Source: an uncultured Oleiphilus sp.
Lineage (GTDB): Bacteria > Pseudomonadota > Gammaproteobacteria > Pseudomonadales > Oleiphilaceae
Reading direction: 5' to 3'
Assembly: GCA_913020245.1 (NCBI GenBank)
Contig: CAJWAD010000001.1
Coordinates: 1-64,000, forward strand
DNA length: 64,000 nt
Both the position numbers and the translations under genes were made by a program. The notes below the pieces were generated by a model. That model ran no database searches, had not been told where the DNA came from, and saw nothing but the letters and a program-made list of their open reading frames with translations. Shown piece by piece: positions 35,869-46,088 of this stretch; position 1 is the stretch's first letter; every line of letters starts with the position of its first letter.

Positions 35869-37089
35869 TTAGACACTTTTAACGATGCAATAACGTTCAA
35901 TTAGCTGTTGTATCACTTTAGCCATTGGCTTGATTTGATTCAATTCCAAAAATTCGTTTGGTTGATGCGCTTGGTCTATTGACCCAGCCCCCATAATAAC
36001 GGTATCCATGCCCATTTGTTGCATGAATGGAGCTTCTGTCGCAAACGCAACCGTCTTTGCGCTCTGCCCCGCCAACTGTTCGCATAGGGTCACAAGTTCG
36101 GAATGCGCTTCAGACTGAAAAGCAGGTACTGGCTCAACTAAATTTTCTATGACGACTTCAATGCCTTGCTCAACCTTTACCTTCTTCGCCAAGCCATGCA
36201 ACTCTTGCTCAAGTGACTCAATCGACATACCAGGAAGTGGACGCAAATCAAAAGACATTTCGCAATGCCCACAAATTCGATTTGGACTATCCCCCCCGTG
36301 CACATGACCCAAATTAAGTGTCGGCTCAGAGACCTCAAACATCGAATTATGATGCCGCGCTTGTAACTGAGATCTATACGTCAATACTTCGGCGACGAAA
36401 TAATATAACCCTTCTAATGCACTTTTACCCAAAGCTGGATTTGAGGAATGGCCAGCCTGACCTTTGACACGCACTTTTTGCATCATAATGCCTTTGTGCA
36501 TATTTACCGGCGTGAGATTAGTCGGTTCACCAATCAACGCCGCGCGCGCTTGCACATTACCCTGCTTAACTAATGCACGCGCACCCGCCATCGAGCTTTC
36601 CTCGTCTGCTGTCGCTAGCACAATAATCGGCTGCCTCAATTCAGCACCTTCCAAGCCACGGAGCGCTTCGACAATAATCGGAAAAAAACCCTTCATGTCG
36701 CAGCTACCCAAGCCATAAAACCGATGATCCCTTTCGCGCACATGAAAAGGGTCAGAAGCCCAGCGGGCCTGGTCAAAAGGCACCGTATCGGAGTGACCAG
36801 ACAATACAAGCCCTGCACTTCCCTCACCTAAACAAGCCAACATGTTATATTTTCCCGGTGCGTTCGGGATCTCTTGCACTTCAACGCTAAATCCAAGTTT
36901 TTTAAACCACGCAGCCAAGCGTGTAATTACGTCTAAATTACTATTATCCCAAACCTTTTCAGGTGAGCTTATAGAGTTCTGTGCAATAACTTCTGCCAGC
37001 AGCGTTGCAAATTTCGGTAACCTAACCGTCGAAATTTTTGTGCGAAGGGGCGCTCTCACTTGAGACGTCTTTTCACTATCATCCGCCAT
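35869..37089 (-). CDS. argE: acetylornithine deacetylase
   Basis: A 406-residue M20-family metallohydrolase releasing ornithine from N-acetylornithine. Zinc-site motifs are LSGHSDTVPF, GSCDMKGF and ADEESSMAG, with a C-terminal His in SIDQAHQPNEF. The dimerisation domain is at about 195–310. Gene order hypothetical–argE–argA is a tight operon with gaps of 3 and 11 nt, so it belongs to arginine synthesis rather than being a dapE or peptidase paralogue. Confidence 0.95.
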   Translation of the reverse strand: MADDSEKTSQVRAPLRTKISTVRLPKFATLLAEVIAQNSISSPEKVWDNSNLDVITRLAAWFKKLGFSVEVQEIPNAPGKYNMLACLGEGSAGLVLSGHSDTVPFDQARWASDPFHVRERDHRFYGLGSCDMKGFFPIIVEALRGLEGAELRQPIIVLATADEESSMAGARALVKQGNVQARAALIGEPTNLTPVNMHKGIMMQKVRVKGQAGHSSNPALGKSALEGLYYFVAEVLTYRSQLQARHHNSMFEVSEPTLNLGHVHGGDSPNRICGHCEMSFDLRPLPGMSIESLEQELHGLAKKVKVEQGIEVVIENLVEPVPAFQSEAHSELVTLCEQLAGQSAKTVAFATEAPFMQQMGMDTVIMGAGSIDQAHQPNEFLELNQIKPMAKVIQQLIERYCIVKSV

Positions 37090-37092
37090 ACA

Positions 37093-38334
37093 CTATCTCC
37101 AAGTCTCAAGTTGCGCTATCTCTTCTCTGTCGACTACATACGCCACTTGACCTTGCTCGGCCGCCTGCGCAATTTCTAGTTTAAATGCATCGACATGCCT
37201 TAAATTGCCTGCATATTGTTTGCCCCGAAGCGTTGTTACGCGCACACGCTCTCCCAATAAAAGCTCCAATTCAGTTTTTTCAATTAACTGGAATGTTTCT
37301 ATCTGTCGCGGTGCCATCGACGTATTCGCTGCATTAGAGATTTGTTCAGGCTCTATTTCAGGCAGCGGAAACATGCGCAATGTTGAGGATACGAAATCTG
37401 ACGCGTTTATTGCCAGCCTTAACGTCTGCATATTGATTTTGCTGCGCTCATCAGCGCCTTCAGCGTAGGCTGTTTCAGCTAAGAGCACCCCGCCCTGTTT
37501 ATAAAAATCGTTGAGCACCTCAGAAAATACCTTATCGGTTTTGATACCTTGGTCGTTTAATTTGCGCAATATGGCTTGAATATGTCGTTCAGGAAATTGC
37601 AAGTCACCTAATTCAGATCGACGCATACAAAAGTTTTCCAAACGACGTAAGAAACCATTTTCTGTATATCTCAAGCTTACTGCCTGTATTTTTTGAAGCC
37701 CTACTTCAATAAAGTTAACATCCCAAAATGCGAGGTTATTTTCCGTTTCAGCGAGCCAATTTACTTGAAACTCGCCAAGAACGTCGGAATGTAAAAGCCA
37801 GCTCCATGCGCCCATTTGTGATTCATCTGACTGCACAACCAGCTCAAACTCCCAGCCTTCGACACCCATCATTTGCCATGCTGACCGATCAAACACCTGG
37901 CCATCAACGCAGGTAAAATTAGCCAGTAGTATCTCAGCTTTCCTACCAAATAACCTCGATAACCAGCTTGGCGAGAGCGATGCCTGTAGGTCGCTCTTTC
38001 CACCCTCAATGACCAACCTTTGCACATAATCTATTTGCCCCTGCCCTAGCGAAATCAGCCCTTTGAGCATGTCGATAGGCCCACCAAAAGAAATACTGAT
38101 GCGCTCTGCTGTGATGGTGCGTTTAAGGCCAAAAATATTGGTTTCAACTTGCTCATAATAGACAAGGCCATTGATCAAGTCGGTATCGAAACCCTGATAG
38201 GCCAAACCAATATGCTCGACAAGGGTTTGACGCGTTTGTTCACCTAGCTGGTGCGCAAGAAATGTCACCCCAACCTTCAAGGCCAACACAAAGGCTACGC
38301 AAACAACCACTGGTCCAATCAATATTTTTTTCAT
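37093..38334 (-). CDS. membrane-anchored protein with Sm-like C-terminal domain, unknown function
   Basis: A 413-residue protein not firmly recognised. It has one N-terminal transmembrane segment (about 5–30) and a long region with AsmA/YdgA-like alternating strands. The last ~60 residues (GERVRVTTLRGKQYAGNLRHVD…VAYVVDREEIAQLETW) read like an Sm/LSm-type beta barrel: strand, Gly turn, strand, late I-strand. It is the first gene of the argE–argA operon, ending 3 nt before argE, which suggests stable linkage but gives no function. The Sm-like reading is inference from pattern. Confidence 0.6.
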   Translation of the reverse strand: MKKILIGPVVVCVAFVLALKVGVTFLAHQLGEQTRQTLVEHIGLAYQGFDTDLINGLVYYEQVETNIFGLKRTITAERISISFGGPIDMLKGLISLGQGQIDYVQRLVIEGGKSDLQASLSPSWLSRLFGRKAEILLANFTCVDGQVFDRSAWQMMGVEGWEFELVVQSDESQMGAWSWLLHSDVLGEFQVNWLAETENNLAFWDVNFIEVGLQKIQAVSLRYTENGFLRRLENFCMRRSELGDLQFPERHIQAILRKLNDQGIKTDKVFSEVLNDFYKQGGVLLAETAYAEGADERSKINMQTLRLAINASDFVSSTLRMFPLPEIEPEQISNAANTSMAPRQIETFQLIEKTELELLLGERVRVTTLRGKQYAGNLRHVDAFKLEIAQAAEQGQVAYVVDREEIAQLETWR

Positions 38335-38541
38335 TTGCCGTTTAAATTTACCAAACTATGGCATCACTATAGCAAAAATGTGTGCCCTTCATGGTTTCTA
38401 AAAATTAGGATTATTTTGTGTCCGATGTAAACAGAGATAGTTTTTTCTGCTATAACAAATAAACAGATCAAGTTACGTAACTTGGATTATAAATACCGAA
38501 ATAGACAGGGCCGTCGCAAAAGAAGTAAACAGAGTAGTCGT

Positions 38542-39573
38542 ATGCAAACTCAGACAGATGTTTCGAATGCAGTTAAGTTGCTTAAACAGACTTTACCTGA
38601 AATGAACAGGCGAAGTATCCCTACGACCCCAGAGAACTATGCTATTTGGTATGAATATATTCGAGGACAAAATGCCGAACTAATCAACGAGATTAATCTT
38701 GTTGAACTGAAAAAAACGCCTTTTACCGACGAAATCCATAAAGACCTCTATAACAGGTTCATCGCGAGCACACGCGAAGCGGCCGTGAATCAACTTAGTG
38801 ATAGTGTCAAAGCGATTATCAATGAATTTCTAACAAAGTCAGACCGAGAGGGTTCAGACTTAAGTAACTATCTCTGCACTTTAAATGATTTTTCGATTAG
38901 CCTCGGGCAAGTGTCAGAAGTTGATCAAATGCGCACGATGATTAGCGAGCTACTCATTCATACACAAGAACGTGAAAAAGCGACGCAAGAAATGCAAGGG
39001 TCGCTAGAAAGTATGTGTGTAGAAATGAAAAAATTGCGTGCTGAAGTCGCCCGGCTTAATGGTGAGAATACAGTCGATACCTTGACCCGTCTGCAAAACC
39101 GACAATCATTTGAAGAAGAACTAGAGACACAAATTGCGATTGCGCATTCCGAGAGTACGCCATTACATATGATCATTCTGGATGTTGATAAGTTTTCTGC
39201 CTTCAATGAGCGCTTTGGCACGGTGATTGGTGACAAAGTATTGAAGTTCATTGCCACGCTGTTCAAAAAGAATATCAAGGGCAACGATTGCATAGCGCGC
39301 TATGGCGAGGACTCATTTGCTATTATTCTCCCTGAAACAGCGTTTGAAGGTGCGCTCGCGGTTGCTGAAAACTTACGCGAACGCTTATCGAAACAAACGC
39401 TATCAGACAGTGCCGAGAAAATGCAGCTCGGAACAATTACTGTATCGGGTGGATTGGTTGATCTATGGTCGAATGACTCGATCGAAACACTCTCTGAAAG
39501 GGCGTATGTTGCATTAAGCAAAGCAAGAGCAAAAGGCGGCAATGTCATCTTTTCAGGCATTACCACAAGCTAA
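38542..39573 (+). CDS. GGDEF-domain protein with altered active-site motif
   Basis: A 343-residue cytoplasmic protein from the ATG at MQTQTDVSNA; a TTG 20 codons upstream also keeps the frame open, and neither has a strong ribosome site. Residues about 1–175 are helical, with a coiled coil just before the catalytic domain. The GGDEF domain starts DTLTRLQNRQSFEEEL and has the metal Asp in IILDVDKFSAFNERFG, but the signature reads RYGEDSF rather than RYGGDEF, and the I-site RxxD position reads KGND. Diguanylate cyclase activity is therefore doubtful. It is convergent with argB, with 5 bp between stops. Confidence 0.85.
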   Translation: MQTQTDVSNAVKLLKQTLPEMNRRSIPTTPENYAIWYEYIRGQNAELINEINLVELKKTPFTDEIHKDLYNRFIASTREAAVNQLSDSVKAIINEFLTKSDREGSDLSNYLCTLNDFSISLGQVSEVDQMRTMISELLIHTQEREKATQEMQGSLESMCVEMKKLRAEVARLNGENTVDTLTRLQNRQSFEEELETQIAIAHSESTPLHMIILDVDKFSAFNERFGTVIGDKVLKFIATLFKKNIKGNDCIARYGEDSFAIILPETAFEGALAVAENLRERLSKQTLSDSAEKMQLGTITVSGGLVDLWSNDSIETLSERAYVALSKARAKGGNVIFSGITTS

Positions 39574-39578
39574 TCCAT

Positions 39579-40490
<912 letters not shown>

Positions 40491-40502
40491 CTAACTAAGA
40501 CC

Positions 40503-43088
40503 TCAGAAATTAAGGTCTAAACTACTGTCTACATGCGCCAGTTGTTTCTTAAACTTGGCTTTTATCTCTTCCAGTGCTTGTTCATCATCAGCTTCGAACC
40601 GTAATACCAACATCGGTGTCGTATTCGATGCACGACATAAGCCCCAACCGTTAGCGAAATCCGCACGCAGACCATCAATAGTTGAGACACTGGCGTCCTC
40701 AAATGACGCCTTATAGGCTGCTAATTTCTCTACAATGATAAATTTAGACTCGTCAGTTACTTCAATATTGATTTCGGGCGTACTGACGTCTTCGGGAAAA
40801 TCTTGAAAAACTTCCTCTGCGCGACGATCCTCTACACCAAGAATTTCGAGTAGCCTCGCTGCACTGTACAAGCCATCATCAAAGCCGTACCAACGCTCTT
40901 TGAAGAACACATGCCCGCTCATTTCACCGGCAAGCAACGCGCCGGTCTCTTTCATTTTCGCTTTGATCAATGAATGACCGGTTTTCCACATCACCGGACG
41001 GCCTCCATATGAGCTAATCAAACTATTCAACCGGCGCGAACACTTCACGTCATAGATAATGTCTGCGCCAGGATTACGTGAAACCACATCCTTTGCAAAC
41101 AACATAAGCAGGCGATCTGGCCAAATTATCTTACCCGTATTCGTCACAACGCCTACGCGATCACCGTCACCATCAAACGCTAGCCCAAGATCAGCATCAT
41201 GCGCTTTAACGGCCGCAATAAGATCCTGCAAGTTTTGCGGTTTTCCTGGATCTGGATGGTGATTCGGGAAATTACCATCGATGTCACAAAACAAGGGAAT
41301 GACCTCGCAGCCAAGCTCTTCGATTAACTTTGGTGCGAGGTCTCCTGCAACACCATTCCCGGCATCCACTACCACCTTTAACGGTGCAGCGACCGCCACA
41401 TCACCCAAAATAACGTCGAGATAAGCCTGACTAACCGATTGCTCGGAACGCGAGCCCGCACCCTCGGCTAAATCCCCTTCTGTTATGCGTCGATGAAGAT
41501 TTTGAATATCATCGCCGGACAAGGTGTTGCCAGCTACCATCATTTTGAAGCCATTGTAATTACTCGGATTATGACTACCCGTAATCATCACCCCCGTACC
41601 GGTTTTTAAATGATGTGTAGCAAAGTATAGGACCGGTGTTGGCACAAGACCGACCACAATCGCGTCCGCGCCAGTGCTATTAATTCCGCGACAAATCGCT
41701 TCGCAATAAAGCGGGCTTGAAAGCCTACCATCATAACCCACGCACAGCGTGCTTTGACCTTGCGATAAGGCTTCACTGGCTAAGGCACGACCAATCATCT
41801 CTACACGCTCTTCATTTAACGTGTCATCGACAATACCGCGAATGTCATAGGCTCTGAAAATAGATTGTGGGATATCTGTGAACGTTTCGGTCATAAGCGA
41901 ATTAATACCTTGTGATGTGTCATTGTTAGCGCCTTGCTCAGGGAAATCATTCCCTTCATCTAACTGTCCAAAATCGAGTTCATCATCAAACAAAGGTTTA
42001 TTTAACGGATCCTCGGTGGATGACATCGTTGTGATGGGGGATTCATGTTGCGTTTCAGGTGTCGAGCCTGTCGTTTTACTCTCTTTTATGAGTTGCACCA
42101 GCGACTGTACCGCTGTGATAAATTCAGCGAATACTAACTCCTTAACCTTCGCCGGCTCACCATGCACCGCTCGAGTCAGAATTTTAGTCGACTGCAGTAA
42201 ATCACCTCGGATTCGGTTTAAGCGAAGTCGACACAGCACAAATATCAATACACTACTTAATACGGCAGAAACTACAACAATTAGCCAAAGATTCATCCGA
42301 TCAACCGCAAACAACCCCGCATCTGTCGGCGCATAAGATAAGCCCCACGCGCCAAAATTAATCGGTAATTCAATCGATTGTGCCACCGCACTCGCACCAA
42401 ATGTCATTACGGCTCTGCTGTTACCTATTTCACTTGTTAAGGACAGATTTCCATTCAAATGTTGCGCATGCGTTTTTACCACCGCTGCGACTTCGTCGAC
42501 GGAAAATAAAAGCATCAACACGGCTGTTTGCTCACCCGCTGCACCCAGGACGGGTGTCGCAATTTGATAAAACCAACGTTTGTCTTGAAAAAACGTTTCA
42601 ATTTTAGTGGGGCTATCTGGCTGCGTTTTACGGAGTAAATCAACGCTCGCAAAACCAAGCTCTGGATAGTTATTGCGCACTAACGGCACCTCGCTCTGTG
42701 GAATCAAATAAACCGAGACAAAGTCAGAATAAAGCGATGATGCAGTGGACTTTAGCTGCGCAATTTCTCTGATCTCTTGATTAGAAATAGCGACGGCTAA
42801 CCGTGACACGGATGTGATACGTTCACTTGCATAGAAATTCAGGTCACGCTGCACGACCTGTGCGTAACGCTCATTGATATTAATTTGGTGGTCTTGTTCT
42901 AATGATTGGACAAACAGTACTTCTAATAAGACAGCCAAACCCAGCACGAGCAGCAAGGATAGCAATGCTGGCTGATAGACCCATGATGTAATTGGCTGCC
43001 CTGATACTTGATCGCCCACTTTAGTCTTTTTTTCAACAGAACCCTCATCGTATTGATCTGTTATTTTCTCTTTTTTAAACCGACCCAT
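40503..43088 (-). CDS. algC: phosphomannomutase/phosphoglucomutase, long membrane-anchored AlgC form
   Basis: An 861-residue protein. The C-terminal ~450 residues are a complete alpha-D-phosphohexomutase: phosphoserine loop TGSHNPSNYNGFK, metal loop DGDGDR, sugar loop GEMSGH and the phosphate-binding tail RASNTTPMLVLRFEA. Before it is an extra ~400 residues: two transmembrane helices (about 37–57 and 268–290) around a periplasmic sensor-like domain, then a Ser/Thr/Asp-rich linker. Classic P. aeruginosa AlgC is about 463 residues, so this is the extended form seen in some relatives. It supplies Man-1-P/Glc-1-P for polysaccharides and LPS. The start is 29 nt after dut. Confidence 0.93.
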   Translation of the reverse strand: MGRFKKEKITDQYDEGSVEKKTKVGDQVSGQPITSWVYQPALLSLLLVLGLAVLLEVLFVQSLEQDHQININERYAQVVQRDLNFYASERITSVSRLAVAISNQEIREIAQLKSTASSLYSDFVSVYLIPQSEVPLVRNNYPELGFASVDLLRKTQPDSPTKIETFFQDKRWFYQIATPVLGAAGEQTAVLMLLFSVDEVAAVVKTHAQHLNGNLSLTSEIGNSRAVMTFGASAVAQSIELPINFGAWGLSYAPTDAGLFAVDRMNLWLIVVVSAVLSSVLIFVLCRLRLNRIRGDLLQSTKILTRAVHGEPAKVKELVFAEFITAVQSLVQLIKESKTTGSTPETQHESPITTMSSTEDPLNKPLFDDELDFGQLDEGNDFPEQGANNDTSQGINSLMTETFTDIPQSIFRAYDIRGIVDDTLNEERVEMIGRALASEALSQGQSTLCVGYDGRLSSPLYCEAICRGINSTGADAIVVGLVPTPVLYFATHHLKTGTGVMITGSHNPSNYNGFKMMVAGNTLSGDDIQNLHRRITEGDLAEGAGSRSEQSVSQAYLDVILGDVAVAAPLKVVVDAGNGVAGDLAPKLIEELGCEVIPLFCDIDGNFPNHHPDPGKPQNLQDLIAAVKAHDADLGLAFDGDGDRVGVVTNTGKIIWPDRLLMLFAKDVVSRNPGADIIYDVKCSRRLNSLISSYGGRPVMWKTGHSLIKAKMKETGALLAGEMSGHVFFKERWYGFDDGLYSAARLLEILGVEDRRAEEVFQDFPEDVSTPEINIEVTDESKFIIVEKLAAYKASFEDASVSTIDGLRADFANGWGLCRASNTTPMLVLRFEADDEQALEEIKAKFKKQLAHVDSSLDLNF

Positions 43089-43117
43089 ATCACCTTACCC
43101 TATCCCTGTATTCATGC

Positions 43118-43582
43118 TTACTTTGTGCCCGTTGATCCAAACCCACCGACCCCGCGCTCACTTTCGCTAAACCCGCTTACAAGTGAAAAGTTAGCTTGCA
43201 CTATCGGCAGTATTACAAGCTGGGCAATGCGCTCACCAGGCTCAATTACAAACTTGGTTTGCCCTCTATTCCAACACGAGACCATTAACTCGCCCTGGTA
43301 ATCGGAATCGATTAGTCCCACCAAATTACCTAATACAATGCCATGTTTATGTCCCAATCCAGAACGCGGCAAGATAGTCGCTGCCAAACTTGTATCTTCC
43401 AAGTAGATGGCTATACCCGTAGGAATAAGCTTTGTTTCACCTGGATTGAGCGTCAGTGATTTATCAAGACAGGCACGTAAATCGACACCCGCGGAGCCCT
43501 CCGTTGCATAGGCTGGAAGAGGAATGGTATCTCCAATTTTATCATTTAAGATTTTTAATTGGATATCTGGACGGGAAGTCAT
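43118..43582 (-). CDS. dut: dUTP diphosphatase
   Basis: A 154-residue trimeric dUTPase that hydrolyses dUTP to dUMP and keeps uracil out of DNA. All five motifs are visible, including [43 protein letters not shown] and the C-terminal [10 protein letters not shown]. It starts 4 nt after coaBC, an arrangement common across gammaproteobacteria. Confidence 0.97.
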   Translation of the reverse strand: MTSRPDIQLKILNDKIGDTIPLPAYATEGSAGVDLRACLDKSLTLNPGETKLIPTGIAIYLEDTSLAATILPRSGLGHKHGIVLGNLVGLIDSDYQGELMVSCWNRGQTKFVIEPGERIAQLVILPIVQANFSLVSGFSESERGVGGFGSTGTK

Positions 43583-43586
43583 ATCT

Positions 43587-44840
43587 CTAACCTTTATTGT
43601 TATGCAATATTGCCACTTCGGCCACGATCAGTTTAGCAATCGCCTGTTTACTTTGTTTTGCCAAAACCATTTCTTTATTAGCGGTCACGATCGTCACCGC
43701 ATTGTCGTCGCTATTAAAACCGATATCTTCTGCTGATACATCATTAGCAACGATCATATCTAAATTTTTCTTTTCTAGCTTTGCACGCGCATAGGGCACG
43801 ACATTTTTGGTCTCTGCGGCAAAGCCGACCATCGTAACCGCTTTATTACCTTGTTTTGCCATGCTGGCCAACACATCAGGGTTCTCAACGAGTTCAATTG
43901 ACATCGCCTGCGCTTGACTATTTTTTTTGATTTTCTGAGGTTCAGTATTCGCAGGCCGGTAATCCGCAACGGCGGCGGCCCCAACAAATATATCAATACC
44001 ATCAGCCAAACCGGCATAGGCCGCTCGTAACATTTCATCTGCCGTCAGGACATCTACGCGCGTAATGTATGATCCGCAGTTCAGCGCCACAGGGCCTGCT
44101 ATCACGGTAACGCGCGCACCTGCAGCATAAAATTCTTCCGCCAGGGCAAATCCCATTTTCCCCGAGCTGTGATTACTAATATATCGCACAGGATCAATGG
44201 ATTCTTGCGTGGGACCAGCCGTCAGCAAGACGTGCTTACCCGCCAGCACCTGTGTTCCTTTAGTTTGAGCATGCAGGCCCCGAACAAAGCTTGCTTCAAC
44301 ATTTGCAACAATATCGACCGGCTCCATCAAGCGCCCTGGCCCGATATCCCCGCATGCCTGCTCGCCTGAATCTGGCGGTAAAAGCGTTAAACGCGTACCT
44401 AAGGTCAAGTCCAATTCACTCAAATTACGCTGAGTCACAGGATTCGCCCACATTGCCTGATTCATCGCGGGCGCTATATATATTGGCGCCTCGGTCGCTA
44501 ACAACAAGGTTGTTAATAAGTCGTCTGCCATGCCCGCATTAACTTTCGCTAGAAAATTTGCACTCGCTGGCGCTACAACCACAAGTTCAGCCCACTTTGC
44601 CAGTTCAATGTGCCCCATGCCGGCCTCGGCTTCAGCATCTAAAAGTGCATGCCGAACGGGTTCGCCAGAGAGCGCTTGAAGCGTAAGTGGCGTGATAAAC
44701 TCTTGAGCCCCAGCACTCATTACTACTTGCACTCGCGCTCCGGCTTTTATAAAAAGACGGCATAGCTCAGCCGCTTTGTACGCAGCAATACCGCCGGTAA
44801 TACCCAATAAGACTTTTTTCGCGCGCAGCGTTGAACTCAT
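43587..44840 (-). CDS. coaBC: bifunctional phosphopantothenoylcysteine decarboxylase/synthase
   Basis: A 417-residue two-domain enzyme of coenzyme A synthesis. The N-terminal flavin-dependent CoaC domain ([16 protein letters not shown], then [12 protein letters not shown] and the active-site Cys loop near [14 protein letters not shown]) decarboxylates 4'-phosphopantothenoylcysteine. The C-terminal CoaB domain ([31 protein letters not shown]) ligates cysteine. It heads the coaBC–dut–algC–argB run. Confidence 0.96.
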   Translation of the reverse strand: MSSTLRAKKVLLGITGGIAAYKAAELCRLFIKAGARVQVVMSAGAQEFITPLTLQALSGEPVRHALLDAEAEAGMGHIELAKWAELVVVAPASANFLAKVNAGMADDLLTTLLLATEAPIYIAPAMNQAMWANPVTQRNLSELDLTLGTRLTLLPPDSGEQACGDIGPGRLMEPVDIVANVEASFVRGLHAQTKGTQVLAGKHVLLTAGPTQESIDPVRYISNHSSGKMGFALAEEFYAAGARVTVIAGPVALNCGSYITRVDVLTADEMLRAAYAGLADGIDIFVGAAAVADYRPANTEPQKIKKNSQAQAMSIELVENPDVLASMAKQGNKAVTMVGFAAETKNVVPYARAKLEKKNLDMIVANDVSAEDIGFNSDDNAVTIVTANKEMVLAKQSKQAIAKLIVAEVAILHNNKG

Positions 44841-44937
44841 AAGGAAATATCCAATTAAATTAGCAGGCGAAAAGATAGCATTGCGTAACGACCTTTGTCA
44901 CGACTACACAACCAGAACAAGCACATGTAACCCCAAC

Positions 44938-44976
44938 AAAAAACCCGCTGAACGAATGACGCGCAGCGGGTTTTTT
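44938..44976. terminator. intrinsic terminator after csp
   Basis: AAAAAACCCGCTG … CAGCGGGTTTTTT, a seven-pair G/C stem with A/T flanks and a 13-base loop, sits 16 bp beyond the csp stop on the minus strand. Confidence 0.85.
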
Positions 44977-44991
44977 AAACATACGTAAAGC

Positions 44992-45201
44992 TTATACAGG
45001 CTTTACATCTTCAGCTTGAGGGCCTTTTTGGCCTTGACCAACGGTAAATTCTACTTCTTGACCTTCAGCGAGAGTTTTGAAACCTTCCGCTTGAATTGCA
45101 CTGAAGTGAACAAAAACATCTGGGCCATTGTTTTGCTCGATAAAACCAAAACCTTTTGACTCGTTAAAAAACTTAACTTTGCCGGTAACTCTTTCTGACA
45201 T
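44992..45201 (-). CDS. cold-shock domain protein
   Basis: A 69-residue single-domain OB-fold RNA chaperone. RNP1 (KGFGFIE) and RNP2 (VFVHFSAI) are intact, so it should bind single-stranded RNA or DNA. Paralogues are usual and the sequence alone does not say whether this copy is cold-induced. AGGA lies 8 nt before the ATG. A candidate promoter about 130 nt upstream would give a long 5' leader, as is typical of csp genes. Confidence 0.95.
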   Translation of the reverse strand: MSERVTGKVKFFNESKGFGFIEQNNGPDVFVHFSAIQAEGFKTLAEGQEVEFTVGQGQKGPQAEDVKPV

Positions 45202-45330
45202 AGAACTAATCCTAAAAAATGTAAATCAACATGGTGGCCGAAAAACTGGATATAGCTTATGCATTAGAGGCTGGGGGCTTGACGCTGCACTGCTCGACAT
45301 AAAAATAGCCGGATTTTCAAGGCTCGCACG

Positions 45331-45360
45331 AGTATACTCGTAAGCTCTGCAAATTAACAA
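45331..45360 (-). promoter_or_regulatory. candidate csp promoter overlapping a 14-bp palindrome
   Basis: On the minus strand TTGTTA (45355–45360), an 18-bp spacer and TATACT (45331–45336) would start transcription about 125 nt before csp. The -10 is embedded in the perfect palindrome ACGAGTATACTCGT (45328–45341), so a bound dimer could block it. Confidence 0.4.
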
Positions 45361-45375
45361 TGCAATCCTCATCTA

Positions 45376-46011
45376 ATGAATAAAGACATTCGCACTAAGA
45401 TTTTTCAACGCTTTCAAGCTGACAATCCAAAGCCGACCACCGAGCTTAATTTCAACTCGCCTTTTGAGCTACTAATTGCCGTCATTCTTTCAGCGCAAGC
45501 CACCGATGTTGGGGTAAACAAGGCAACGGATAAACTTTATCCAGTGGCCAATACCCCTGAAACGATTTTTGCGCTCGGCGTTGACGGCCTTAAGGGGTAT
45601 ATCAAAACGATTGGTTTATTTAACACAAAAGCAGCAAACGTCATAAAGACATGCAAAGCATTAATAGACCTTCATGGGAGCGCTGTGCCTCAATCGCGAG
45701 AAGCCCTTGAGGCACTGCCAGGTGTTGGACGAAAAACTGCAAACGTCGTGCTAAATACCGCCTTTGGTCATCCGACGATGGCCGTTGACACCCATATTTT
45801 TCGTGTTTCGAATCGAACTAAAATTGCGCCTGGAAAAAATGTACTTGAGGTAGAAAAACGCTTGGTACGACTCATTCCCAAAGATTTTTTATTAGATGCG
45901 CATCATTGGCTCATTTTGCACGGGCGTTACACCTGCATGGCACGAAAGCCCAAATGTGGCGCGTGTTTGATAGAGGATTTGTGTGAATTCAAAGATAAAC
46001 GAGATTATTAA
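45376..46011 (+). CDS. nth: endonuclease III
   Basis: A 211-residue base-excision repair glycosylase/AP lyase for oxidised pyrimidines. The helix-hairpin-helix with catalytic Lys nearby (LEALPGVGRKTANVVLN), the catalytic Asp in AVDTHIFRV and the C-terminal 4Fe-4S cluster cysteines (CMARKPKCGACLIEDLC) are all present. It is divergent from csp and convergent with rpoS, with which it shares a terminator. Confidence 0.97.
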   Translation: MNKDIRTKIFQRFQADNPKPTTELNFNSPFELLIAVILSAQATDVGVNKATDKLYPVANTPETIFALGVDGLKGYIKTIGLFNTKAANVIKTCKALIDLHGSAVPQSREALEALPGVGRKTANVVLNTAFGHPTMAVDTHIFRVSNRTKIAPGKNVLEVEKRLVRLIPKDFLLDAHHWLILHGRYTCMARKPKCGACLIEDLCEFKDKRDY

Positions 46012-46040
46012 TAGCCGTCTAGATTAATTCACCTTCAATC

Positions 46041-46073
46041 AAAAAAGCCGCGAACTTCCAGTCGCGGCTTTTT
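46041..46073. terminator. bidirectional intrinsic terminator, nth / rpoS
   Basis: AAAAAAGCCGCGA, loop ACTTCCAG, TCGCGGCTTTTT between the convergent nth and rpoS genes; A and T flanks on both sides. Confidence 0.9.
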
Positions 46074-46088
46074 CATTTTAGCGCGTTT

